DNA from: a virus
Strand: one strand, 5' to 3'
Virus record (IMG/VR): IMGVR_UViG_3300021961_000588
Location: 1-25,066 of that record
Length of the DNA: 25,066 nt
Shown here: positions 9,380 to 17,795 of the stretch, one piece after another
Layout of the letters: the number at the start of each line of letters is the position of its first letter
Position numbering within the stretch: position 1 is the first letter of the stretch
Made by a program: the position numbers and the translations under genes
Notes under the pieces: model-generated
What the model was told of the DNA's origin: nothing
Databases searched by the model: none
Seen by the model: the letters and a program-made list of their open reading frames with translations, nothing else

Positions 9380-11242
9380 TCACTTCCTCGACGCAATCTC
9401 GGTCTTTTCCAGCCTCCCCAGACCGGAACCCGCGCCAGCATCCATGTCCTTGTAGCTGCGGTAGACCTTGCCACCAGCACGACGAGCCGAACGCTTGTGC
9501 GTCGCGATCTCGGTCTTCTGGAGGCGACCTTCACCCGAGCCAGCACCAGCCGTCATGTCCTTGTAGGACATCGTGCGACCACCGTGCTTGCGCCCCATCG
9601 GCATGGGACCGGCACCCGGCATCGCGGGCGGGGGCGCAGCAGGCGGCATCGGGCTGGCAGGCATACCCATCGGGGCAGCACCCGGACCACCAACCGGCAG
9701 CGGCGGCGGAACGGGACGGCCACCCGGCATCGGCAGCGGGGGAAGCGCGCCAAGGCCCATCGGAGCCTTCGCACCACCAGCATCGATCACGATGTTGATG
9801 TTGGTCTTGCCCTTCTTGGTGCGGCCACCAGAGGCGCGAGCCATGCGCTTGGCCTCGCCACCACGCTTGAAGGTCGGCGGAAGCATCGGAGACATGCGAG
9901 AACTCTCCGCGCGCTCCTCCTCTTCCTTCTTCTGCTGACGGGCAGCAGCCGCCTTCTTGGCGCGGAAGGCCTTGTACATCTGCTCCATCTTGGCTTCACG
10001 CTGAACGTCAGCCATCTGCTCGTCAATCGGGTCCATAGGCTTGGGCATACGAGCGGGAGGCCTCTCCTCGCCAGCGTAGGAGACGTAACGCTTCTTCGGA
10101 TTGGGATTGCTGGCAGTCGCGCGCGAGAGAACTCGCTCGATGTCGCTGATCTTGCCACCAGCCGCACGGCGAGAAGCAGGCGGAGGAGGCGGCGGGGGCG
10201 GCGGCGGAACAGGCGCGGGGCGACCACCACCGGGCATGATCCCTTCCGCAAACGGATCTTGACCCTGACGAATCATCCTGCGCTGGGCAGGAGTAAGCTG
10301 ATAGTCAGCAGGCGGCGGGGGAGGCGGCGGCGGGGGCGCATCGGTCATGCCACCACCAGCCTGCTTCTTCGCGTAACCGCCGCGACGGAGCTTCAGTTCC
10401 GAATGCTTGCCGCCATGCTGCGCCGTCTCATGCTGGCGCATGGCCTTCTTGACCAAAGCCTTGTCCTGAGCGGTGTCGTCAGCCTTGCCGCCCTTCTTGA
10501 GGCCGGTAGCGCGCATGGGAGAGAGAGCGCCACGCTTGACGCCAGAGAAGCCAAGCATCGCATTGGGGACACCGGCTCGCTGGGAGGCAGCAGCCATCAT
10601 GCGATTGGCCCCGCCAAGAGGACCGCCATCGTACTTCTTGGCACGACCGCCGCGCCGGAACGAATCATCCTTATCAGAATCATTTTGCTCAACTCGCTTG
10701 CCACCCTGCTTGCGATAATTGAGAACAGTCGAAGCATCATTTACCTGATCAAGATACTTTGCCTCAGACTTTGGACTATGACCACGCATCGCGCGAGCGG
10801 CTTCACCAGCATCCTTGATGATGTATCGAAGCGCCTCATCACTCTTGGTGTGGTAAGAATGCCCCTTGATCGGCATACCACCGCGCGCATACGCAGCACC
10901 GCCGCGCTTCAGACCACCAACGTGCTTCTCGCCCTCACGATCCTCGTTGGCGTCCTTCACGTTGCGGTTGACCTTGGCATTTGCATACGCGACCGCTTCG
11001 GTCTTGCCACCAGACTTGCGCTGCTTGCGATCCGCGCGCATCGGCCCGCAGGAACCGTCAACCTTGCCGCCGCTCTTGTAGGCTCGGCGCGAGACGGGAC
11101 GAAGCCCGGTCTTCACATCAGCCTTCAGCATCTCAGGCGGGGTGAAGGTCGAGGAATCAACCTTCTGGAGCGGACGGTCAGAGGCAAGGCGCTTGGCCTT
11201 GCTCTTCATGGCTTCGCGAGCCTTCTTTGCAGTCTGGTACAT
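9380..11242 (-). CDS. Basic K/R-x-GG repeat protein with polyproline tracts
   Basis: A 620-aa very basic, largely disordered protein. Short motifs such as KSGGK, KRGGA, RRGGR, KKGGK, RRGGY, KHGGR and RAGGK recur every 20-50 residues through the whole length. Two proline tracts of nine to ten residues flank 'LTPAQRRMIRQGQDPFAEG'. A Lys/Glu-rich helix ('KAAAARQQKKEEEERAESSR') and a Pro/Met/Gly-rich region follow. The C-terminus carries two copies of a 'SYKDM-AGAGSG-GRL-KTEIA' unit. TAGGAG precedes the ATG. Similar motif-rich proteins occur in phages near portal and scaffold genes, with unknown function. Basic charge and position suggest an internal, DNA-bound virion protein. It shares the GG motif with the two giant proteins upstream. 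Confidence 0.7.
   Translation of the reverse strand: MYQTAKKAREAMKSKAKRLASDRPLQKVDSSTFTPPEMLKADVKTGLRPVSRRAYKSGGKVDGSCGPMRADRKQRKSGGKTEAVAYANAKVNRNVKDANEDREGEKHVGGLKRGGAAYARGGMPIKGHSYHTKSDEALRYIIKDAGEAARAMRGHSPKSEAKYLDQVNDASTVLNYRKQGGKRVEQNDSDKDDSFRRGGRAKKYDGGPLGGANRMMAAASQRAGVPNAMLGFSGVKRGALSPMRATGLKKGGKADDTAQDKALVKKAMRQHETAQHGGKHSELKLRRGGYAKKQAGGGMTDAPPPPPPPPPADYQLTPAQRRMIRQGQDPFAEGIMPGGGRPAPVPPPPPPPPPPASRRAAGGKISDIERVLSRATASNPNPKKRYVSYAGEERPPARMPKPMDPIDEQMADVQREAKMEQMYKAFRAKKAAAARQQKKEEEERAESSRMSPMLPPTFKRGGEAKRMARASGGRTKKGKTNINIVIDAGGAKAPMGLGALPPLPMPGGRPVPPPLPVGGPGAAPMGMPASPMPPAAPPPAMPGAGPMPMGRKHGGRTMSYKDMTAGAGSGEGRLQKTEIATHKRSARRAGGKVYRSYKDMDAGAGSGLGRLEKTEIASRK
9383..9570 (-). repeat. Two-copy C-terminal direct repeat
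   Basis: The last about 27 codons (9383-9463) and a copy at 9493-9570 both encode SYKDM, AGAGSG, GRL and KTEIA. The DNA copies have diverged at synonymous sites, so the duplication is old and kept at protein level. Confidence 0.75.
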
Positions 11243-11304
11243 GGCAACTCCTAGCTAGGTTGTCGGGGCGTCCCCCGTTGCCGCCAGATTAAGCTTGGGC
11301 AGCT

Positions 11305-14133
11305 TCAAGCCTTCTTGGATGTTAGCATGAGTGCGCGCGACACAACACCACTTTCGTTCTTCTTAAAATTTGACTCTTCACCGCCAATTCCTTTGAACCC
11401 CAAAGCTCGCATGGCAGATGCCACAGGATGACTCAAAATGGGGGAAGAGATTGCCCCGCCAGAAGCAGCCCCTCGCATTGCGTCGATTACATCCTGATGA
11501 GTGGTGGTTTCATTTCCAACTTTATCCCAAATTGTGTGATGTGCAAGGTGCTGGTAGTAAGGGGAAAGATTTTGAGGAATTGTCAAATCTAAAGCCTTTT
11601 GCCTCCTAGCAAGCCTGTCAACTGCTGAAGCTCCAGCACCAGACCTTGAAAGATACTTTGAAGCTTCATCAGACGGACGGCCCGTATGAAGAACAATTTG
11701 CCTTGCATCAAGAGTTGGTTGATCTCCACGGCCAATCATAGATGCCATGAACCCAGCCTTAGATTCTCTAATTCCCCTGATAGGCTTGACCAATTCTCTC
11801 CACTCGCTTGGAGATGACTGCATTTGCTGCGCCCTAGAAACAAGTTCAGAAAATTTCTTTTCTTGCCCCGGAAGATTGTTTACCGCCCAAGTCAAAGCAT
11901 CAACAAGCTGATTTTGCCCACCAAAAGGCCTCATAATCCTAACTGCATCTTTAATGGCATCCTCATTGATGCGACCTTTCTCCGCATCATTTAGATAATT
12001 TTGCCCATAACTTGTATGAAGCCAATGACCAAATGCTCCTTCGGGCCTAACCATACCAGTAATACTATCAGGTATATTTAATCCGGCGTTTCTTACAGTA
12101 TCTGCCTTTCTTGCTGCCCTACGAATTGAAGATCTTGTAATTGTATAAGCTTTAATTAGATCGCGAGCAGACAATCCCTCCCCTGAAGCTTTGCTGGCAG
12201 TTTCATCCATAAAATTTCCGAAATCTTGGACATGCGACGGTATTTCGGATACGCCAATCTTTTCTCTAACCCTTGAAAGAGGCTTCCATTTCCAATCTGA
12301 AATGCCTTTCCGAGTAGATCCACCTTCAGCGTAGCCAACAGGACCAGTCGGGTAGTCGGTGGGAATCCGCGCCAGAGCGTTCTGCAACTGACCGATGTTG
12401 TATTCCTGATGCTGCTCCCGTGTGAGAGCAGGCTCTCCCGGCATGGTCGGCTCATGGCGGATCACGGGCTGACGAGCCTCCGCTGCGTCCATAGCGGGAT
12501 AGACCCGGTCGATGGCGCGGGAAAGCTGGTCTAGGAGGCTCTGCTGCTCGGATGTGAGTTGAGGCATGGATTGAGTATCTCCCGTTTTCCCGCCAGAAGA
12601 CATCGAAATTTTAGGCATTTCAGATTCACCTTCAAGGGCATCTTTTGCTTCAGAGAGCCAATCCTTGACAGACGAAACATCTTCATGATTTAAAATATGA
12701 ATATAGTTTCCAAACCTTTGAGGCCCAACACTATGATCAGATACCCTAATTTCAGGTGCAATATATCTTCTTCCTCTTACCAAAACTAGCGGAATATATG
12801 CACTATTTCCAATTTTTGTTTGAGACGAAGAATATGGATGATTTTCGTCTATATTTGCCTTTAGCTTGTAACCGAGTTCAAGCGCATGATTAGCAATATT
12901 ATGAGCAATATCAAAAACCTGCTCTCTTGATATTGGATTTTTAATTTTTCCGCCAGAAGCCATAGGCACAGCCCCGCCTATCTCATAGCGACGCTTGATG
13001 TTGATCAGCTTGTCATCAAACACGACGTAATTTTGTGTGCCTTTTCCCGCTCCGCGAGAACCGGCGTCAAGGTATTTGATTCCGGGTATGCCAGCTTTAA
13101 ACAAAATTTTTGATTGCTCAACCCTTGATGGATTTAAAATTTCAAGAACATTCGCAATTGGAAGATTTTCTTTTTCTTTTTGAGTTAGGTGAACAATTTT
13201 GCTTAAAAGACTTGACGCATATTCTTGCTCGCTTAGAGGCTTGTCCCAATCAAGAAATTTATCGGGGTGCGCGTTGATGCGAACCTCATAAATATTGCTT
13301 CTATTTTTTTTAATTCTTTCAATGGCCGCTTCCGCTTGCTCAAAGTCAAGCAGCCCATCTGCTGCCCTTGGTATACTGCCCATTTTTGCCAAATCGTACA
13401 AAACATCTGTGTCAGATTTGCCAGCATTCATCAATCGCAAAATATGCTCTTCCTGCTGATTTAAATCATATTTTGAAAGATTTTTTGCAGTAAACTCTCT
13501 ATCGTAAGAGCCGCCGCGCCCACTAACCGCTGGGCTTTCGGCAAAATACATACCATAGCCATAACTTTGAGCACCCTGACCAGTACCAATCTTTGATATG
13601 TCAAATTTATCAAATTTGTGAGGAGATGAATGATAGGCGTCGATGCCTATCTCTTCCGCAGGGAGAGGAGAGGCGATGTCGGATTCATCGACTGGGCCGC
13701 CAGATGCCCTAGCAGACCTGCCCCTGATGCGATTGATGATCTCCTGACCTCGCTTGGACGGAACATCAGGGTTGGGATTGGAGAAGCCGCAACCCCGGCC
13801 AAGGTCATACGGGGGCTTCTTACCCTTGCTGGTGAATTGCTCCTTGGTCGGGTCAATCACATGACCCGTATCGCGATGTCGAAGCCACCAATGAGTCGTG
13901 CCGTCACCTAGATTTGCAACTTGAGGGACGTAACCGCTTTCCTCGCCGCCAAGCATGTAATACGCGGCCTGAGTAGCTGATCCACAATGACCGAAGGTTG
14001 GATGCTCGCCCTCGCTCATCTTCCTGTACTTTGGCTTAAGAAGATCGGGCGTCAGAACAGACTGAATCTTGCCGACAAGATCCTTGGTTTCCTTGTCGGA
14101 GAGAGGACGCCTTGTTTCTTGATCGTCAGCCAT
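11305..14133 (-). CDS. Polyvalent-type protein: Cys peptidase-like, ART-like and HhH-GPD-like modules
   Basis: A 942-aa multidomain protein. ATG 14133 (GGAG six bases upstream) is preferred over TTG 14154, which overlaps the preceding stop. Residues 1-140: a papain/transglutaminase-like domain with C50 ('GHCGSATQAAYYMLGG'), H81 ('THWWLRH') and D94 ('HVIDPT'). Residues 160-385: an ADP-ribosyltransferase domain with H168 ('AYHSSPHKFDKFDISKIGTG') and 'YGYGMYFAES', as in ART-PolyVal proteins. Residues 395-510: an unrecognised AT-rich module. Residues 515-600: GC-rich helical. Residues 605-888: a helical domain with 'FGHWLHTSYGQNYL' and an HhH-GPD-like 'SKAGFMASMIGRGDQPTLDA'. Modules are separated by ASGG, ASGG, SSGG, AEGG and ASGG (near residues 144, 393, 513, 603, 891). 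It is probably a packaged, delivered protein; activity is inferred. Confidence 0.75.
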   Translation of the reverse strand: MADDQETRRPLSDKETKDLVGKIQSVLTPDLLKPKYRKMSEGEHPTFGHCGSATQAAYYMLGGEESGYVPQVANLGDGTTHWWLRHRDTGHVIDPTKEQFTSKGKKPPYDLGRGCGFSNPNPDVPSKRGQEIINRIRGRSARASGGPVDESDIASPLPAEEIGIDAYHSSPHKFDKFDISKIGTGQGAQSYGYGMYFAESPAVSGRGGSYDREFTAKNLSKYDLNQQEEHILRLMNAGKSDTDVLYDLAKMGSIPRAADGLLDFEQAEAAIERIKKNRSNIYEVRINAHPDKFLDWDKPLSEQEYASSLLSKIVHLTQKEKENLPIANVLEILNPSRVEQSKILFKAGIPGIKYLDAGSRGAGKGTQNYVVFDDKLINIKRRYEIGGAVPMASGGKIKNPISREQVFDIAHNIANHALELGYKLKANIDENHPYSSSQTKIGNSAYIPLVLVRGRRYIAPEIRVSDHSVGPQRFGNYIHILNHEDVSSVKDWLSEAKDALEGESEMPKISMSSGGKTGDTQSMPQLTSEQQSLLDQLSRAIDRVYPAMDAAEARQPVIRHEPTMPGEPALTREQHQEYNIGQLQNALARIPTDYPTGPVGYAEGGSTRKGISDWKWKPLSRVREKIGVSEIPSHVQDFGNFMDETASKASGEGLSARDLIKAYTITRSSIRRAARKADTVRNAGLNIPDSITGMVRPEGAFGHWLHTSYGQNYLNDAEKGRINEDAIKDAVRIMRPFGGQNQLVDALTWAVNNLPGQEKKFSELVSRAQQMQSSPSEWRELVKPIRGIRESKAGFMASMIGRGDQPTLDARQIVLHTGRPSDEASKYLSRSGAGASAVDRLARRQKALDLTIPQNLSPYYQHLAHHTIWDKVGNETTTHQDVIDAMRGAASGGAISSPILSHPVASAMRALGFKGIGGEESNFKKNESGVVSRALMLTSKKA

Positions 14134-14150
14134 CTCTGTCTCCAAGATCC

Positions 14151-17100
14151 TCAAAGATTACCCGTCTTTTTCAGAAATTCAACAAGCGCATCTCCGGTCA
14201 ACTGAACAAAAGGCTCAATTGAATCGGTAGAAACATATTCATTTTCTTCTATGCCCGGAACAGTAAGATTTCCAAATATATCGCTATAAGAATGCAGAGG
14301 TGTGCTCCATACCTTTTTTCTCTTGCCATATGGATCTGTAACTTCTTCTGTATGGTGAAAATCATCTCCGACCCAATAAATGTTGTAATCTTTCAGATCT
14401 TTTTTATGAACCAATGCAAGATGCCCATGATTTTTAATGTCATCCTCCATCAGTTCGTTTTCGTGTTTTCCAAGCTTTCTTGCCGCAATTGTCTTTACCC
14501 ATTCAGGCTTTCTTGAATACCAAGATGCCTTTGGAAGTGATTCTTTATATTCTCCGTATTCGCTTTCAGACATTCCGTAGTCTTCGCTATCCATGTTTTC
14601 ACTTGTCCAAGTACCAGACTCAGCACTCATCGGATCAATGCCATGCTTCAAATCATTTGGATCTGCGGGGGATGAGTGATAAATAAATCTGTTTTTGTTT
14701 TTTACCAAATAGTTGACATCTGGAATTTTTCCCTTGTGATTGTCACTAACAATAATTCCTTCATTTTTATTTTTGGGAACATCTCCTCCAGAAGAAAATT
14801 TGCCAAATTCCTCTCCAAGGAAGATCGGCCTGCCGTGGATCTCTTCCCTGATATGTACACCGGGAATTGAAAGAACGGGATGGATATTTTGCGGAACCCC
14901 GCCACGAGCCATCATAGGCGCAGGAGGAGGAGGAGGCGCAAACCCGACAGGCTTCACCATGCCAGCCTGCGTTTCCTCGTCGTCGTTTGATAGGCGGAAG
15001 CCATAGAAGGAAGGTTCAGGCGCAAGAGGATCGGGGATCATGCCGCTGTCATTCCCACCAGCACGATTGCCGGGGAAGCCAGCTTCATAAGCTGCCTGCT
15101 CTCGGGAAGCCTGCTCCGCACCACGACCGGGTCTCGCTCCACCGGGATCAACGACATCGTATCCCTGTTCGCGAGCGGCCTCGTTCAGCTTTTCCGCGCC
15201 AAGGGCAACCAGACCCAGAGGTGTGCCACCGATGAATCCAACGATACCGGGGCCTGTGTTCAGTTGCTGCTCTGCCGTTCCCAGAAAACTCCCGCTGGTG
15301 TTCCCCACTCCAACACCGAGGGAGCCAGATCCGGGTGGCGAGAAAGCCGTGCCCGTAGCCCCACCAAGCATTGATGGGTCTGATTCAGGAGGAGAGTAGC
15401 TGGGAGGAGCATCTGTGCTGAAAGCAGGAGAGTCCTGAGTAGCATCTGGCGCGGAGTCCCCACCGCTTCCAGAATCTCCGAACCCTCCTCCAGAGGTATC
15501 CGAGTCACCACCAGCAGCACCACCACCGACCTCAAAGTGCTGCCTAACCTCTCCACCGCGAGCGTAGTAGGAGAAGCCCCGCTTCAGGATCGATTCACGC
15601 AGTTCAGGAGTGATCTCGATGCCGGGGAGCGTGACATTCTCTCCGTCATTGCCCTTCACGACATGGGATGTCGGCTGGATCTTGTCTGTATGAGGCTTGA
15701 GGACGCGACGGAGAGCGGAAGGAAGCATCTTGTCGTAGAAGGACTTCATGCCTTCGCCACCGACCTTTAGGTCAAGACCCTCAAGGCTAGGAGGGTGCCT
15801 ATCAATTTCTTCCTGCAACTTATCATTCAAATGTTCACGGGCATCACTCTTGGAGTCAAACTCAAGCATTCCCCCGCCATGATCATGCGAAGGTTCTCCA
15901 TAAAGGTACAATCCCCACTTATTGCTATTTGGATGCCTTAAAACCTCATATTCATCTAAAAAAGATTTGGAATAATCAGATTTCTCAAGAAGTTTTTCGG
16001 CAAGTTCATTTCCAATATACTTTTTGATATCATGAGGCTCTACGTCATTTTCATATATAACATTTCGACCACTTTTATCATATGCATTAAATGACTTATC
16101 AAGTGGATGATATGTGACTTTGCTAATCTGTTTGCTCAGATCATATCTCTTTGCCTGCTCCTCACCCGGAGTCCAGACAAGCTTGTCGTATCCTCCGCGA
16201 GCGGCTTCTAGCAAAGCGCGCTTGAGGCCAAGCTCGACCCAATGGTCGGTGTTGGTGACGTAGGGGGCTGGTTCAATATGATCATCAAACCCACCCAATC
16301 TAGAAACTTCACTATAAAGATTTTTATATTTACTTACTTCATCATTGGGAATACTCATAAGTTTTGCATATCTTTCAAGATCATGCCCCGGATGAAAGCC
16401 ATATTTGTCTCCAAGATATTTTTGATGTTTGCTAAATTCATTTCTTGCAAATTCTCTTTTTTCTTTCATATCTTTGGTGTCAAAACCCTCATCTCGCCCC
16501 TTCTGCGCCCAGTCGGACTGAAGCTCTTCAAGGTGGAGGATGTTGTTATCGGGACCGCGATCCTGCATTCGCAGGTGGGTTACGATGTTTGTAGGTTCCC
16601 AATGAGAAGACTTGAACTTCTCCTCTCCGGGAAGATGGAGGAGGACTTCACGATAGTTTTTTGGATCATTTCCAACTGTATATTGTCCGTATTTAGTTGG
16701 TTCAATTTCACCTATAGGAGCCTCATCTTCAAGGCGCTTATCTCTTTCAAGAATTAAATTGCTTATTTGACGACGCAATGCTTTTACTGAGCCAATAGCC
16801 CCTTGAGAGTACATTATATCTACACGCTGCCTAAGTTCATTTATATCTGAATCATATTCTGCAATAATTGCATCTCGCTTGCTCTTAATTTCAGGATCAA
16901 TTTTACCACCAAGGACAGTTTCCTTGATCTGAGGCACATTCTGCTCGAAATGCTGGGCGAGATCGTCCTTTGTCACGGACTTCTGGCCCGCAAACTTGTC
17001 CTGTACCCCAGACCACTCAAGCTCGGCAGGCTTCACACCCTTCATGGTGGCTAGCATCTGCTGGGGAGTTCCCTTGGATTGGGGGAGGGAACGAGCGGAT

Positions 17101-17795
17101 TCTGCGGCGGAACTGTAGAAGCCCATGTCATCGAGATTGCGAGGCTGGTCTACGTCCCCGCCAGAAGCGTAGCCAACGGCACCACCATCAGCCTTCACGA
17201 CCACATGATGGTAGACAGGATGCTCCTTGCCCCTGACGCTGATCGTCCCGGCCTGCGGGCCAAGGAACACATCGCCAGTCGTCGTCGGACGAAGCCTCGG
17301 CTCGCTCCTTGACTCGGCGTATCGAGCAAAATCCACTCCCTTGGGGAAGTGTGCGTTCAGCGTGTAGTAGTGCTTGCCGCGATGCTCGACGGACACAATC
17401 GTGTTCGTGTCCTCATGACCTTCTGGCGCGGTCTGCCACGACCATCCAGCCTTCTGCTTGAACAGGTTCGTCTTGGTCTTCGCCTTGCCAGCAGTCCCGG
17501 TCTGGTCAACGGCATCACGCGACGCATTGAAGTAAGGCTTGCCACCCGGACTTACACCGATTGAGGCAACAGCAGACTTGTGTCCCGTCATGTCCTGCTT
17601 GTCAGGCATTCCGAGATACTGACCTCCGGGGACGGGAGCGTCGGAGGGGAACATCCTCTGTGGCTTGGGAAAGACAGAGACAGGATTGGAGATGGACGGA
17701 GAGATGTCCTTGGGATCAGCATCCCCGCCAAGAGCGAACCTGCGAGGCGAGCGAGCAAGCCTCAAAGCGTCTCGGATGATCCGGTCGTAGCTCAT
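14151..17795 (-). CDS. Giant polyvalent-type multidomain protein
   Basis: A 1214-aa protein whose ATG overlaps the portal stop (ATGA). Residues 1-24: a basic amphipathic helix ending FALGG. Residues 25-205: an unrecognised domain ('KPYFNASRDAVDQTG', 'GKHYYTLNAHFPKGVD'). Residues 215-740: a large domain known from phage polyvalent proteins, with 'KGTPQQMLATMKGVKPAELE', 'LHLEELQSDWAQKGRDEG' (about 418) and 'LVWTPGEEQAKRYDLSKQ' (about 536). Residues 748-960: a Gly/Ser/Pro-rich linker with a hydrophobic stretch ('GPGIVGFIGGTPLGLVALGA'). Residues 1005-1214: an AT-rich module with 'FIYHSSPADPNDLKHGIDP' (H1040) that resembles ADP-ribosyltransferase-like domains. GG motifs lie near 23, 211, 747, 965 and 1003. 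Position after the portal suggests an internal or ejected virion protein. No catalytic role is proven. Confidence 0.7.
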   Translation of the reverse strand: MSYDRIIRDALRLARSPRRFALGGDADPKDISPSISNPVSVFPKPQRMFPSDAPVPGGQYLGMPDKQDMTGHKSAVASIGVSPGGKPYFNASRDAVDQTGTAGKAKTKTNLFKQKAGWSWQTAPEGHEDTNTIVSVEHRGKHYYTLNAHFPKGVDFARYAESRSEPRLRPTTTGDVFLGPQAGTISVRGKEHPVYHHVVVKADGGAVGYASGGDVDQPRNLDDMGFYSSAAESARSLPQSKGTPQQMLATMKGVKPAELEWSGVQDKFAGQKSVTKDDLAQHFEQNVPQIKETVLGGKIDPEIKSKRDAIIAEYDSDINELRQRVDIMYSQGAIGSVKALRRQISNLILERDKRLEDEAPIGEIEPTKYGQYTVGNDPKNYREVLLHLPGEEKFKSSHWEPTNIVTHLRMQDRGPDNNILHLEELQSDWAQKGRDEGFDTKDMKEKREFARNEFSKHQKYLGDKYGFHPGHDLERYAKLMSIPNDEVSKYKNLYSEVSRLGGFDDHIEPAPYVTNTDHWVELGLKRALLEAARGGYDKLVWTPGEEQAKRYDLSKQISKVTYHPLDKSFNAYDKSGRNVIYENDVEPHDIKKYIGNELAEKLLEKSDYSKSFLDEYEVLRHPNSNKWGLYLYGEPSHDHGGGMLEFDSKSDAREHLNDKLQEEIDRHPPSLEGLDLKVGGEGMKSFYDKMLPSALRRVLKPHTDKIQPTSHVVKGNDGENVTLPGIEITPELRESILKRGFSYYARGGEVRQHFEVGGGAAGGDSDTSGGGFGDSGSGGDSAPDATQDSPAFSTDAPPSYSPPESDPSMLGGATGTAFSPPGSGSLGVGVGNTSGSFLGTAEQQLNTGPGIVGFIGGTPLGLVALGAEKLNEAAREQGYDVVDPGGARPGRGAEQASREQAAYEAGFPGNRAGGNDSGMIPDPLAPEPSFYGFRLSNDDEETQAGMVKPVGFAPPPPPAPMMARGGVPQNIHPVLSIPGVHIREEIHGRPIFLGEEFGKFSSGGDVPKNKNEGIIVSDNHKGKIPDVNYLVKNKNRFIYHSSPADPNDLKHGIDPMSAESGTWTSENMDSEDYGMSESEYGEYKESLPKASWYSRKPEWVKTIAARKLGKHENELMEDDIKNHGHLALVHKKDLKDYNIYWVGDDFHHTEEVTDPYGKRKKVWSTPLHSYSDIFGNLTVPGIEENEYVSTDSIEPFVQLTGDALVEFLKKTGNL

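Noticed and set aside
9497-11254. Plus-strand open frame of 585 codons opposite the K/R-x-GG protein
   Set aside because: The Arg/Thr/Leu-rich, low-complexity sequence mirrors the repeat-rich minus-strand gene, which has a Shine-Dalgarno sequence and recognisable repeats.
11305-11400. E. coli Chi-like site explanation for TCTGGCGG
   Set aside because: The word differs from GCTGGTGG at two positions and most copies are explained by Ser-Gly-Gly codons, so I do not call it a recombination hotspot.
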